From Chloroflexota bacterium (GTDB lineage Bacteria; Chloroflexota; Anaerolineae; Anaerolineales; Anaerolineaceae): a stretch of 64,000 nt of DNA. The translations under genes and the position numbers were made by a program. Under the pieces are notes generated by a model, which saw only the letters and a program-made list of their open reading frames with translations, had not been told where the DNA came from and made no database searches. The stretch is taken from assembly GCA_004347695.1 (NCBI GenBank), contig SLTK01000009.1, positions 320,328-384,327 on the forward strand. Direction: 5' to 3'. Shown one piece after another: positions 19,046 to 28,738 of this stretch; position 1 is the stretch's first letter; each line of letters opens with the position of its first letter.

Positions 19046-19858
19046 TTACCTGTCCGAATGAAATTCCTCGAACCACTGTTGATATAAGCTTGTGCGACGG
19101 TCGGGGGTGGAGGGTACAATCTGCCGCACCTGATCGATTTCGGCGACGTCCAGGTTGGCTGTGAGCAGTGCAGGTGTATCCGGGCCTCCTTCGGCTAAAA
19201 CGTTTCCCCAGGGGTCGATCACAGCGCTATAGCCGGCCAATTGATTTTCGTAAATTGGGCCGATGCCATTCGTTGCGGCCACAAATATCTGATTTTCGAT
19301 AGCGCGGGCCTTCAATAAGGTGCGCCAGTGTTCAGCGCGCTTTTGCCCCCATTCAGCCGACACCAAAAGGCACACGATTCCGCGTTCAGCATAAGCGCGT
19401 ATCAATTCGGGAAAGCGCAGGTCGTAACAAATTGCCAGCCCAACTTTGCCCCAGGGTAGCTGAACCACAGTCAGATGGTTGCCGGGTGAAAAATAATTTT
19501 CCTCTCCCAAAAATCGAAAAAGGTGGGTTTTGTTATACCCGGCTGGCTCGGGTTGGCCAGGCTGAAACAGGAGATAGGTGTTGTAGTACTCCTGGTTCTG
19601 GCCAGTGATGAAAGTCCCGCCGATTGCCAGTTTTCTGGAATCAGCCAGTGCTTGCAGGTGTTGGATCCATACCGCGGTAAGTTGGCTGTAACGCTCGCAG
19701 TTGGATAAATCATACCCGCTCAGCCAAAGTTCGGGGAGTTGGACCAATTGACAACCCTGCTCTGCGGCCTGGTCGATGGCAGTCAAAGCAATATGCAGAT
19801 TTTTCTCAGGGCTGCCGAGCGCGATTTCGAATTGAGCCAGTGCGATTTTTGCCGTCAT
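19046..19858 (-). CDS. Carbon-nitrogen hydrolase (nitrilase superfamily)
   Basis: A 270-residue nitrilase-superfamily amidase with the full Glu-Lys-Cys triad: Glu43 in QLPELWLSGYD, Lys110 in YNKTHLF and Cys144 in GLAICYDLRFPE. These fit the omega-amidase/Nit2-like branch, which hydrolyses small amides, but the substrate is not decided by sequence. I chose ATG at 19858 because the family begins at TAKIALAQFEIALG; in-frame ATGs at 19870 and further upstream would add residues that do not belong to the fold. It is embedded among membrane glycosyltransferase genes and converges with the one at 17517-19031. Confidence 0.88.
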   Translation of the reverse strand: MTAKIALAQFEIALGSPEKNLHIALTAIDQAAEQGCQLVQLPELWLSGYDLSNCERYSQLTAVWIQHLQALADSRKLAIGGTFITGQNQEYYNTYLLFQPGQPEPAGYNKTHLFRFLGEENYFSPGNHLTVVQLPWGKVGLAICYDLRFPELIRAYAERGIVCLLVSAEWGQKRAEHWRTLLKARAIENQIFVAATNGIGPIYENQLAGYSAVIDPWGNVLAEGGPDTPALLTANLDVAEIDQVRQIVPSTPDRRTSLYQQWFEEFHSDR

Positions 19859-19948
19859 ATTGATATCCATTATAATGGTTAGCGAGGTCTGGCGGGTAAT
19901 AAAAGAGCCGTCACCCTGCATCCCAATTTCCACCAGGCAGCCACACAC

Positions 19949-21178
19949 ATGATTCGGCGCAGACCGGTAACAACCTTGATTCTGTTGATCGTCCTTATCA
20001 GCGCTGCGTTAGCGGTGATGGTCTGGGGAAATTACCAATATACTCGAAATTTTCCCGGGGGCGAGCATTTTTTTATCGATTGGTTTTCCGCGCGCTCGCT
20101 GTTTATCGATGGCGTGAACCCTTACAGTGCGACCGCCCAAAGTTCAATGGTCAGTTTTGCGCGTAGCGTTGGGGTGGTTCTCGACCCGGGAGCACGATAT
20201 GGGCCGCCGCTTTATGCCGCGTTCTTGACGCTGCCTTTTGCGCTCGTGCGTGATTTTGTCTGGGCGCGGGCAGTCTGGATGGTGGTATCGGAAGGTATCC
20301 TTATTGGCCTGGTGCTTATCAGTCTGAGTATGGCCCGTTGGCGGGTCAAACCAGTGTTGTTGGGGTTGCTGGCGCTTTTTGGATTGTTGTGGTTTCACGG
20401 GTTGTACCCACTTGTGACTGGAAATATGTCCATCCTGGTTAGCTTGTTGATCGCTGCGGTATTTCTTGCCATCCGTTCCCGCCAGTATGAATTTGCCGGC
20501 GTGCTGCTGGGGGTGGCAACCATCCAACCGCATGCCATGCTGCTTTTTGCCTTCTTTGTCATTATCTGGAGTTTCCGTTATCGTCACGCTAAATTGGCCG
20601 GTTGGTTTTTTGCAACCATCGTCCTTTTGTCCGGGACTGTGGCGCTGATTCGTCCCCAGTGGATCATCGATTATCTGCGCGTGATCATTCAACCTAACCC
20701 AACCAACCCAACCATATCCGTTGTGCTGCAATCTTTCTTGCCGGCGGCTGGAGAGCGGTTGGGATTCATTCTTTCAGCGCTGACCGGTTTGATTTTGTTT
20801 ATGGAATGGTTCATTTCCAAAAAGACTGACTTCGACGGATTTCTCTGGACCGGTTTACTGACACTCACACTGGCTCCATGGATTGGCTTGCCCACCGAGC
20901 CGGCAGCGTTTTTGGTCGCATTCCCTGTAATCATTCTTTCGTTTTGCCTGTGGAATGAACGTTGGCCGCGGGCCGGAATTGTGCTTTCCGGTGTGACAGC
21001 GTTGCTGCTTTTGGTTGGCATCTGGCTGATTTATTTAATCAAAGCGGGAAGCCCTGCCTCGGCAAACCCTGGTCTGTTCTTTGCACAACCATTATTGCTG
21101 ACAATCATGCTCTATTGGGTAAGGTGGTGGGCTATTCGCAAACCGAATGTCTGGTTCGATCAACTTTCAAACCATTGA
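19949..21178 (+). CDS. GT87/DUF2029-type membrane glycosyltransferase
   Basis: A 409-residue polytopic membrane protein. The early loop has FFIDWFSARSLFIDGVNPYS followed by YGPPLYAAFLTLPFAL, the signature of the GT87/DUF2029 family (mannosyltransferases acting with polyprenyl-phosphate mannose in actinobacteria). About ten helices follow. The actual sugar and acceptor are unknown here. ATG at 19949 is divergent from the nitrilase gene with about 90 bases between starts. The next GT-C gene starts 8 bases after its stop, so these are probably one transcript. Confidence 0.75.
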   Translation: MIRRRPVTTLILLIVLISAALAVMVWGNYQYTRNFPGGEHFFIDWFSARSLFIDGVNPYSATAQSSMVSFARSVGVVLDPGARYGPPLYAAFLTLPFALVRDFVWARAVWMVVSEGILIGLVLISLSMARWRVKPVLLGLLALFGLLWFHGLYPLVTGNMSILVSLLIAAVFLAIRSRQYEFAGVLLGVATIQPHAMLLFAFFVIIWSFRYRHAKLAGWFFATIVLLSGTVALIRPQWIIDYLRVIIQPNPTNPTISVVLQSFLPAAGERLGFILSALTGLILFMEWFISKKTDFDGFLWTGLLTLTLAPWIGLPTEPAAFLVAFPVIILSFCLWNERWPRAGIVLSGVTALLLLVGIWLIYLIKAGSPASANPGLFFAQPLLLTIMLYWVRWWAIRKPNVWFDQLSNH

Positions 21179-21186
21179 AGCGATTC

Positions 21187-22662
21187 ATGAAAAACAGGCA
21201 TTGGATTTTGCTAGGTGCGATTTTTGTTCTGGCGCTTGGGCTGCGTTTATATGGCGCGGGCACACGGGAAATTTGGTACGACGATGCCTTCAGCTTTTTT
21301 TTGGCAAAGCAAAGCCTGGGACAAATCGTTAGCGGCACAGCGGCGGATACCATGCCGCCGTTGTATTACTTTTTGCTGCATTATTGGATGAAGTTTGGCG
21401 AGAGTCTGTTTGTGCTGCGACTGTTCGGTGTGCTGCTCTCTCTGGCGACTTTGGCTGTAGTCATTGATTTAGGGCGTCGTCTGGCAGGAATTGAAGCAGG
21501 TTTATGGGCCGGATTGATTGTTGCGGTGGCGCCCTTCCAAATTTATCATGCCCAGGAACTTAGAATGTATACGCTGTTAGGGTTAGCCCAGGTCAGCTAT
21601 ATATGGTTCTTCGTCAGGCTGCAGCAACGGGAAGACGGTGCAAGCGTCGTTTGGCTTTGGGTTGGCCTGATTTTCACCGGGGTGATGGCCATGTACAGCC
21701 ATAACCTGGCTGTTTTTGGATTAATTTTGCCAGATATTTACTTGGTGCTTAAACGAGCCTGGAAGGAATTACGCAAGCTGGCCGTTGCCCAGGTGCTGGT
21801 ATTGGGGCTGGCAGCGCCCTGGCTGGTTATGATTCCAGGTCAAATCGACAAAATTCAAGCTGCGTTCTGGACAATCCGGCCAGGGCTGGTTGAGGTCATG
21901 CAGGCAATTCTGCAAGCCCATATCTTTTTGCCGCTGGAAGGCGCTGTCATGATTGCCGGTGCGCTCTTAAGTATCTGGTGCATAGTATTGGTTGCGATTG
22001 AAACGTGGAAGCAGCGCAAGACTCCCGGGGTGGGCCTGTTAAGTTTGCTTACGCTTGGGTTACCAATCTTATTATTCACGGCGTCGTATGCCATGCGGCC
22101 TATTTTTGTGCCGCGCGGACTAATTTTGTCCATGCTGACATATGCCATTCTTGCCGGTTGGATAATCACCTTGCGCTGGAAAAAATCCATTGGCCCGTTT
22201 TTGGCGGCTGCCTTTATCGGCGCAGCATTGATATCGTTGCCAGCTTATTATTCGTTTTCCGGATTTCCCCGCTCGCAATTTAAGGCGGCCACGGAATACC
22301 TGCGAGAAACCACAGCCGTAGGGGATCTGATTCTGCACGATAATAAGTTGAGTTATTTCCCGAGCCATTATTACGATCCTGAATTACCCCAGGAATTTCT
22401 GCCGGATGAACCCGGCTCGCAAAACGATACCTATGCCCTGGCTTCCCAAACTGCGATGCAACTGTTTCCGGCTGAAAGCCTGGCGCAAGCAATCAACGGC
22501 AAAGCTACGGTCAGGTTTGTGGTATTTTCTCGAGCAATTGAGGAGTATCGCGATATAGGGGCAGTCGAGCACCCGATAATGGCGCAGTTGGATGATGATG
22601 GGTTTACCCTAAGCGGGCATGAGATTTTTGGCGATCTAGAGATCTATACCTACCAGCGATGA
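21187..22662 (+). CDS. GT-C family membrane glycosyltransferase (GT39-like)
   Basis: A 491-residue polytopic membrane protein. The loop after helix 1 has EIWYDDAFSFFLA with Asp32/Asp33, followed by MPPLYYFLLHYWM and HAQELRMYTL, which are strong GT39-like signatures (PMT/ArnT relatives). The reading frame is open 225 bases further upstream, but that part overlaps the preceding gene and has no membrane character, so ATG at 21187 is preferred. Its stop overlaps the start of the next gene (ATGA), indicating coupling. Confidence 0.82.
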   Translation: MKNRHWILLGAIFVLALGLRLYGAGTREIWYDDAFSFFLAKQSLGQIVSGTAADTMPPLYYFLLHYWMKFGESLFVLRLFGVLLSLATLAVVIDLGRRLAGIEAGLWAGLIVAVAPFQIYHAQELRMYTLLGLAQVSYIWFFVRLQQREDGASVVWLWVGLIFTGVMAMYSHNLAVFGLILPDIYLVLKRAWKELRKLAVAQVLVLGLAAPWLVMIPGQIDKIQAAFWTIRPGLVEVMQAILQAHIFLPLEGAVMIAGALLSIWCIVLVAIETWKQRKTPGVGLLSLLTLGLPILLFTASYAMRPIFVPRGLILSMLTYAILAGWIITLRWKKSIGPFLAAAFIGAALISLPAYYSFSGFPRSQFKAATEYLRETTAVGDLILHDNKLSYFPSHYYDPELPQEFLPDEPGSQNDTYALASQTAMQLFPAESLAQAINGKATVRFVVFSRAIEEYRDIGAVEHPIMAQLDDDGFTLSGHEIFGDLEIYTYQR

Positions 22663-24251
22663 ATAAGCGGCTAATTATTATTCTCTATGTATTGGGAGTC
22701 GGGTTGTCGGCTTTGGCAGCGCTTGGTCAACCCGCACCGGGTTATATGGACGCAGAGTATTATGTTGTCGGTGGACAACGCATTACGGACGGTAACGGGT
22801 TTAGCGAACCTTTTTTGTGGAACTATTTGGATGACCCAGCCGGCCTGCCGCATCCATCCCATCTGTACTGGATGCCATTGGCATCGGTTGTTGCTGCTTT
22901 CGGTATGAAGCTTTTCGGGGCCGACAGCCTGTGGGCTGCGCGTTTGCCGTTCATTCTACTTTCCGGTTTACTGCCGGTCCTCAGCGCAAATCTTTCGCTC
23001 CTCTTTCTACAAGACAAACGGTTTGCCTGGTTGGCAGGGTTGCTTGGCGTATTTTCTGGAATCTATATCGTCTATACATCCATTCCCGAGACCTTCGTGC
23101 TTTATCTGGTGTTGGGCGGGTTGGTGTGGTCGATCATTTTGGCGGGTGAATGGGAAAGCATCCCGGCAAAGAAATGGTTTTTTCGGGCCGGGGCGCTGGG
23201 AGTCCTGGTTGGCCTGATGCACTTGACCCGGGCAGACGGCATTATCTGGGTAGCCGGGGGATTGTTCTGGCTGTTTTGGGTACCAAAGGCGTTCAAATCA
23301 ACTACGGATTTGCGTGTAGTCATCGTTGGTCTGGTGTTGTTTATTGCGGGCTATCTTTTGATGATGGGTGCATGGTATGCGCGCAACCTGGATCTGTTTG
23401 GAACCCTGATGCCGGCCGGCAATAACCGGGCACTGTGGATCACTGACTACAACCAGACCTTTGCTTTCCCGGCCAGTGAACTAACGGCATCCGCCTGGTG
23501 GTCGGCCGGCCTTGAGACTCACCTGACCGCGCGCTGGAATGCCCTGCTGCTGAATTTGAAAAACCTGGTTGCAGTGCAGGGGCTGGTGATTTTATTACCG
23601 TTAATGATTGCCGGTATTTGGTCGCTGAAGCAGCGGCGTGGAATTCAGTTTGCCGCCCTGATGTGGCTGGGGACGTTAACACTCATGACGCTGGTATTTC
23701 CGTTTGCCGGGTCGCGCGGCGGTTGGCTGCATTCGGCGTCAGCCTTCCAGATACTTTTGTGGGCAGCAGTCCCTGCCGGATTGGAGCGATTTGTCGCCTG
23801 GGGGCAGCGCCGCCGCGGGTGGAAGCCGGAACGAGCCATCCCGGTTTTTGCCGGTTTGCTGGTAATCATATCTGCCATGCTGACCGGCTGGTTTTATGTG
23901 AATAAAGTGTATGGAGACGGCAGCCCTTCGAGTCGATGGGGTTATAGTTATCAGATTGATAAAGTGGTTGGAGAGGGTTTACCGGACTTTAACGTTTCCC
24001 CACAGGCTTTGGTGATGGTGAACAACCCGCCCGGGTTTTATCTGGCGACGGGACGGCCCTCGATTGTGATTCCCGGCGGGGGAATTGAACAAGCTATTGC
24101 AGCGGCCGATTATTACAAGGCGGACTATCTTGTTTTGGGGCCGGGGCAGGAGAACTTGTCTGATCTTTACGAAAACCCGGTGGATAGCAAGTACCTGCGA
24201 TATCTTGGCGATATAAAAGAAGTACGCATATTTTGTTTTCATTGCCAATGA
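22659..24251 (+). CDS. GT-C family membrane glycosyltransferase
   Basis: A 530-residue polytopic membrane protein with about eleven helices. The first loop is PAPGYMDAEYYVVGGQRI with Asp31 and Glu33, then FLWNYLDDPAGLPHPSHLYW, seen in a Chloroflexota-rich GT39-like group. The C-terminal section after about residue 420 is soluble and probably external. It is coupled by ATGA overlaps both to the gene before it (22659-22662) and to the one after it (24248-24251). Confidence 0.76.
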   Translation: MNKRLIIILYVLGVGLSALAALGQPAPGYMDAEYYVVGGQRITDGNGFSEPFLWNYLDDPAGLPHPSHLYWMPLASVVAAFGMKLFGADSLWAARLPFILLSGLLPVLSANLSLLFLQDKRFAWLAGLLGVFSGIYIVYTSIPETFVLYLVLGGLVWSIILAGEWESIPAKKWFFRAGALGVLVGLMHLTRADGIIWVAGGLFWLFWVPKAFKSTTDLRVVIVGLVLFIAGYLLMMGAWYARNLDLFGTLMPAGNNRALWITDYNQTFAFPASELTASAWWSAGLETHLTARWNALLLNLKNLVAVQGLVILLPLMIAGIWSLKQRRGIQFAALMWLGTLTLMTLVFPFAGSRGGWLHSASAFQILLWAAVPAGLERFVAWGQRRRGWKPERAIPVFAGLLVIISAMLTGWFYVNKVYGDGSPSSRWGYSYQIDKVVGEGLPDFNVSPQALVMVNNPPGFYLATGRPSIVIPGGGIEQAIAAADYYKADYLVLGPGQENLSDLYENPVDSKYLRYLGDIKEVRIFCFHCQ

Positions 24252-25759
24252 GCATTTACCCCAGCATGCAATCCGTAAAGAAGATACAAACGCCGATATG
24301 GGTCTGGATAAACCTTGGCCTTGCATTGTTGGCAGTCGGCGGTTATGTATGGCTTGCCAGCCGAATGCAAACCATTGGATTTCCGCTGGATGATGCCTGG
24401 ATCCACCAGACTTATGCGCGCAACCTGGCTGAACTGGGGGAGTGGTCGTTCATCCCGGGAATCACTTCGGCGGGTTCTACCTCGCCGCTGTGGACGGTTA
24501 TCCTTGCGTTGTTTCACCTGATCACAAAGGACACTCCATTTGCATTGACTTATTTGATGGGGGTTATTTGGTTGTGGTTGACTGCCTGTTTTGCGGAATT
24601 GATTTTTCGGCGTTCATTTCCAGCTTATAAATCAAGTTTCCCGCCTGCGGGGGTTCTGATGGCCCTGGAATGGCACCTGGTCTGGGCCGGGGCATCGGGC
24701 ATGGAAACTTTGCTGTTTGCCGCTTTGATTCTTGCGGTTTTTTATTTAATTCAAAATACGAATAGCTGGTACAAGTATGGGTTGGCCGGGTTAATTATCG
24801 GGATGGGAGTCTGGGTCCGGCCGGACGCGCTTACTTTGCTTGGCCCACTGGTCTTTATCATTTTTCTCCAGAAGTCGAAATGGAACGTTAGGCTGAAGGA
24901 AATCGGCGGCAGTCTGGCTGCGGCTGCACTGCCGCTGGCAGTGTATCTGATCTTCAACTATTTGCTTTCAGGGCAAATCTGGCCGAACACTTTTTATGCC
25001 AAGCAAACCGAATACGCATCCATGCGAGAAATACCATTATTGATTCGCTACGGGAAAATAATTTCGTTGCCCCTGGTTGGAACCGGTGCTTTGCTGCTGC
25101 CTGGCTTTCTTTATAAAAGTTACCGAAGTGTTCGAACCTGTGACGTTTATTGGTTGTCAGCCATCCTCTGGTGGGTGGGCTATTCGCTGGTGTATGCGCT
25201 GCGTTTGCCAGTCACTTACCAGCATGGTCGCTATCTTATTCCTGCTATGCCCGTTTTTTTATTGATTGGCCTGGTGGGAAGCGTGGAGGGATTGTGGTTC
25301 GGGAAAGCTGCTGATTATGTCTTGCGTGTGGTCAAGAGGGTATGGGCAGGAGCCGCTGCCATTGTGCTCGTCGCCTTTTTGGTTATGGGCGGCAGCAGTT
25401 ATGCCCGGGATGTGGCAATCATCAATACCGAAATGGTGGCAGCGGCCAGGTGGCTGAATGACCATACTGAACCGGATGATCTTATCGCGGTGCATGATAT
25501 CGGCGCAGTCGGGTATTTCACGCAACGTCGAATTATCGACCTGGCGGGGCTGGTCACGCCTGAAGTAATCCCATTTATTCGTGACGACGCGAAGCTTGCG
25601 CAATTTCTTGACCAGCAACAGGCGGATTATTTAATGACCTTTCCGAATTGGTACCCTGTCTTAACCGCTGATCTCGAAATTGTATACCAGTCTGATGGGA
25701 AATATTCTTCTGCTGCCGGCGGCGAGAAAATGACCATTTACCGCTGGTTAACGAAGTAG
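24248..25759 (+). CDS. GT-C family membrane glycosyltransferase
   Basis: A 503-residue polytopic membrane protein, last of the series. The first loop has GFPLDDAWIHQTYARNL with Asp48/Asp49, then GITSAGSTSPLWT, matching a GT39-like family common in environmental Chloroflexota. About ten helices are present, and the C-terminal external segment has VAVHDIGAVGYFTQRRIIDL-type sequence. ATG at 24248 overlaps the previous stop (ATGA), which decides the start over an in-frame TTG at 24233. Sugar donor and acceptor are unknown. Confidence 0.78.
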   Translation: MSIYPSMQSVKKIQTPIWVWINLGLALLAVGGYVWLASRMQTIGFPLDDAWIHQTYARNLAELGEWSFIPGITSAGSTSPLWTVILALFHLITKDTPFALTYLMGVIWLWLTACFAELIFRRSFPAYKSSFPPAGVLMALEWHLVWAGASGMETLLFAALILAVFYLIQNTNSWYKYGLAGLIIGMGVWVRPDALTLLGPLVFIIFLQKSKWNVRLKEIGGSLAAAALPLAVYLIFNYLLSGQIWPNTFYAKQTEYASMREIPLLIRYGKIISLPLVGTGALLLPGFLYKSYRSVRTCDVYWLSAILWWVGYSLVYALRLPVTYQHGRYLIPAMPVFLLIGLVGSVEGLWFGKAADYVLRVVKRVWAGAAAIVLVAFLVMGGSSYARDVAIINTEMVAAARWLNDHTEPDDLIAVHDIGAVGYFTQRRIIDLAGLVTPEVIPFIRDDAKLAQFLDQQQADYLMTFPNWYPVLTADLEIVYQSDGKYSSAAGGEKMTIYRWLTK

Positions 25760-25841
25760 CAGGTTATGCTATACTTAACCGGATTTTTTTGGTCATGGTG
25801 TAAGTGCCAGGCCTAATAAGCTCAGCGAGGGAGATTCCAGC

Positions 25842-26906
25842 ATGGATGTCAGAGAACTACCGGGCGGTTCGTGGGAAGATTTCAAGCAGCAGGCATTGTT
25901 GGATTACGAACATACGCGCGAATCGCTGCATGAAGTCACTTTGATGCTGGAACAGAGCAAAGCTGAGTACGAAAAGTTAACCCAGCGCAGCGCCGCTGCA
26001 AACACCCAACTGCAACAGTTGCAAGGTCAACTGGAGACTGCCCCTCGCGAGGATATCCAGACTGTTTATAACAACGCATTGGATGTTCAACAGCGTTTGT
26101 TGGTTATGCGCGGCCAGATCGAAAAACTGCAAAACGACCAGACTGCCCATACGCGTTATTTAAAATTGCTGGATAAGACTAAACAACTGATGGATGAAGG
26201 CTACCAACCCGATCAGCAACCAGGCGACCAGGTGGATCGAACCGCGATTCTTGAGCAGTTGATCATTGCACAGGAATCCGAACGCCAGCGGCTGTCGCGT
26301 CAAATGCACGATGGTCCGGCTCAGGCATTATCCAATTTTATCGTTCAGGCTGAAATCGCCGCCCGATTGCTCGAAATCGACCCAACCCGGGCCAAGCAAG
26401 AGCTGGATAACCTGAAAACGATTGCGATGAGCACCTTTCAACGCGTCCGGTTATTTATCACCGATTTACGACCAATGATGCTGGATGATCTTGGTTTGAC
26501 GGCAACTCTAAAAAGGTATGTCGAGACCTATAAAGCGGAAACGGGTTTTGAAGCCAAGATTGATATCAAAGGCGGGGATAAAAAACTGGCTTCCTATATC
26601 GAAGTCTTGATTTTTAGAGCCGTACAGGAATTAATGGGTAATGTTGTTCGCCACAATAGTGAGTTAACGGTCAAACCGAATATTATGGTGCAAATGGCCG
26701 TCGAAGATAATTTTGTGCGAGTCAACGTGGCGGATAATGGTAAGGGATTTAACCCCGCTGAACTTGAAAATAAGCCTGTGCTTGGTCTGAAATTGATCCG
26801 TGATCGTGTCGAAATGTTGGGGGGCTCCATGGAAACGGATACTTCTCCAGGGCAAGGAACGCGAATCACATTCCAGATTCCGGTGGAAACGACCAGCAGG
26901 CTTTAA
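25842..26906 (+). CDS. Soluble histidine kinase, DegS/NarL-type (HisKA_3)
   Basis: A 354-residue kinase without membrane helices. Residues about 20-120 are a Gln/Glu-rich coiled coil, like the sensory part of DegS. The HisKA_3 dimerisation domain has phosphoacceptor His156 in [12 protein letters not shown], and the HATPase domain has the N-box [10 protein letters not shown] and [10 protein letters not shown]. It should phosphorylate a NarL/FixJ-type regulator, but none lies nearby; the OmpR-type regulator at 5642 belongs to a different class. ATG at 25842 has GAGGGAG upstream. A phosphofructokinase gene follows 25 bases later, suggesting co-transcription. Confidence 0.9.
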   Translation: MDVRELPGGSWEDFKQQALLDYEHTRESLHEVTLMLEQSKAEYEKLTQRSAAANTQLQQLQGQLETAPREDIQTVYNNALDVQQRLLVMRGQIEKLQNDQTAHTRYLKLLDKTKQLMDEGYQPDQQPGDQVDRTAILEQLIIAQESERQRLSRQMHDGPAQALSNFIVQAEIAARLLEIDPTRAKQELDNLKTIAMSTFQRVRLFITDLRPMMLDDLGLTATLKRYVETYKAETGFEAKIDIKGGDKKLASYIEVLIFRAVQELMGNVVRHNSELTVKPNIMVQMAVEDNFVRVNVADNGKGFNPAELENKPVLGLKLIRDRVEMLGGSMETDTSPGQGTRITFQIPVETTSRL

Positions 26907-26931
26907 TCCTGGCAATAAATGTGGAGGTTTT

Positions 26932-28098
26932 ATGACGACGATCGGGATCTTAACGGGCGGCGGCGATGTTCCAGGCCTGAATCCATGTATCAAGGCGGTC
27001 GTTATGAACGCGCTTGAAAATGGTTATCGCGTGATTGGAATTCGCAGAGGCTGGGCCGGATTGCTGCATTACAATGCTGACGAACCTTCTACGCGGGATT
27101 ATTATATTCGCGAATTGCATGAAGATGATGTGCGTACCATCGATCGCACCGGCGGTACTTTTTTGCACACGTCACGAACCAATCCGCAAAAAGTATCACC
27201 GGGCGACGTGCCTGATTTCCTGAAAAATTCAAAGTGGGGAAAACCACTGAAAAAAGAAGACAAAATCGATTACACTGATTATGTGCTTAATTTGTTGGGA
27301 AATTTGGGGATCGATACCCTGGTCCCGATTGGCGGTGACGACACGCTTAGTTTCGCTGTACGCCTGCATAAAGAAGGCGTCCCGGTGGTAGCTTGTCCCA
27401 AGACAATGGACAACGACGTTTTCGGTACCGATTACTGCATCGGATTTTCCACTGCGGTCACCCGCAGCGTTGAGTTTATTACCAACATGCGCACCTCTGT
27501 AGGGTCACATGAACGGATCGGGGTTGTGGAGTTATTTGGCCGCAATTCCGGCGAGACCAGCTTGATCACCGCGCACCTGGCGTATGTCGATCGCGCAATT
27601 ATTTCGGAAGTGCCCTTTGATATTCAGAAATTGACCGACATGCTGGTTTCAGATAAGCGGCGCAACCCCTCGAATTACGCCATTATGACCCTGTCCGAAG
27701 GGGCAATTATGGAAGGTGGGGATGTGGTGGAAAGCGGGGAAGCGGACGCCTATGGGCACCGCAAACTGGGGGGAATTGGTGAACAGGTTGCAGAGGAAAT
27801 CAAGCGCCGCACCGGCACCAATACCATGTACCAGCAGTTGGGATACCTGATGCGCTCCGGCGCTCCGGATTCGCTCGACCGCATGGTGGCCATGTCGTAT
27901 GGCACGCTGGCAGTACAATTGATCAAGCGTCGCGAGACGGGCAAAATGGTTGCGCTGCACGGTGGTAAATACACCACCGTTCCGATAGAAATGGTGCTGG
28001 CGGGACGCAAGCGCGTTGACGTGCCGGCGTTCTATGACATCGAGCATTACCGGCCCAAGATTCGCGATTTCATGGGCGTGCCCATGTTCTTGAGCTAG
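26932..28098 (+). CDS. pfp: 6-phosphofructokinase, probably PPi-dependent
   Basis: A 388-residue PFKA-fold enzyme phosphorylating fructose 6-phosphate. [13 protein letters not shown] binds the phosphoryl donor. At the donor-selecting sites the protein has GGDDT (Asp137, where ATP enzymes usually have Gly) and PKTMDND (Lys157 before catalytic Asp160). This Asp/Lys pair is the known mark of pyrophosphate-dependent enzymes, so the reaction may be reversible and serve glycolysis and gluconeogenesis. Donor choice is inference. ATG at 26932 has GGAGG 4-5 bases upstream; the frame is open further upstream but that overlaps the kinase gene. Confidence 0.9.
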   Translation: MTTIGILTGGGDVPGLNPCIKAVVMNALENGYRVIGIRRGWAGLLHYNADEPSTRDYYIRELHEDDVRTIDRTGGTFLHTSRTNPQKVSPGDVPDFLKNSKWGKPLKKEDKIDYTDYVLNLLGNLGIDTLVPIGGDDTLSFAVRLHKEGVPVVACPKTMDNDVFGTDYCIGFSTAVTRSVEFITNMRTSVGSHERIGVVELFGRNSGETSLITAHLAYVDRAIISEVPFDIQKLTDMLVSDKRRNPSNYAIMTLSEGAIMEGGDVVESGEADAYGHRKLGGIGEQVAEEIKRRTGTNTMYQQLGYLMRSGAPDSLDRMVAMSYGTLAVQLIKRRETGKMVALHGGKYTTVPIEMVLAGRKRVDVPAFYDIEHYRPKIRDFMGVPMFLS

Positions 28099-28207
28099 TC
28101 CAGGCTGGACTTTGGGTCAACCAGGGTTGGCATAAAACGCAATCCAAGACTTTTCAGCAGGCTTGGGTCGGGATGAAAGCCATCCCTCGAATTATTGGGA
28201 GGACTGC

Positions 28208-28738
28208 ATGCCGGTTGAAGAACAAGGTGCTGGGTTAAAGCGTTATCGCGTTATCCCGCGTGTTTTGATCTTTATTTTTAACCAGGGTGCTGTCCTGCTG
28301 ATCAAAGGTGCGCCAACAAAACGACTGTGGGCCAACCATTACAACGGCATAGGCGGGCATGTGGAACGCGGCGAGGACATCCTCAGCGCTGCCCGCCGTG
28401 AATTGCTGGAGGAGGCCGGTCTGGCTGTCCCGCAAATTCATCTTTGCGGTACGGTGATGGTCGATGCTGAACCTGACAGCGGAATTGGACTTTTCGTCTT
28501 TCGCGGCGAAGCCCCAGGGCAGGCAAAAGTGCATTCGCACGAGGGCGAGACCGAATGGGTGCCGCTGACTGATCTGGAAAAATATCCACTGGTGGAAGAT
28601 TTACATGTGCTGATCCCGAAAATTACCCATATGCAGCCGGAGGATGCCCCATTTGCCGCCCGGTATTATTACGACGAAGAGCAAAAGCTGCAAATTATCT
28701 TTGCGCCGGAGCTTGACTATGGGGCAGCTAACTCATAG
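28208..28738 (+). CDS. Nudix hydrolase
   Basis: A 176-residue Nudix protein with a complete box, GGHVERGEDILSAARRELLE followed by EAGL (about 49-72). It hydrolyses a nucleoside diphosphate linked to another group. The N-terminal RYRVIPRVLIFIF and the phrase LWANHYNGIGGHVERGE resemble the 8-oxo-dGTP-diphosphatase-like branch, but the substrate is not fixed. ATG at 28208 has GGGAGG 6 bases upstream, better than the upstream TTG at 28163. The last 22 bases overlap the convergent rsmD gene. Confidence 0.88.
   Translation: MPVEEQGAGLKRYRVIPRVLIFIFNQGAVLLIKGAPTKRLWANHYNGIGGHVERGEDILSAARRELLEEAGLAVPQIHLCGTVMVDAEPDSGIGLFVFRGEAPGQAKVHSHEGETEWVPLTDLEKYPLVEDLHVLIPKITHMQPEDAPFAARYYYDEEQKLQIIFAPELDYGAANS

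Noticed and set aside
20144..20731. Minus-strand frame of 195 codons
   Set aside because: Shadow of the GT87-type membrane gene; low-complexity Gln/His/Lys composition with no motif.
20962..21186. N-terminal extension of the GT39-like protein at 21187
   Set aside because: It overlaps the end of the preceding GT87-type gene in another frame, is Cys-rich without membrane character, and ATG 21187 fits the family start.
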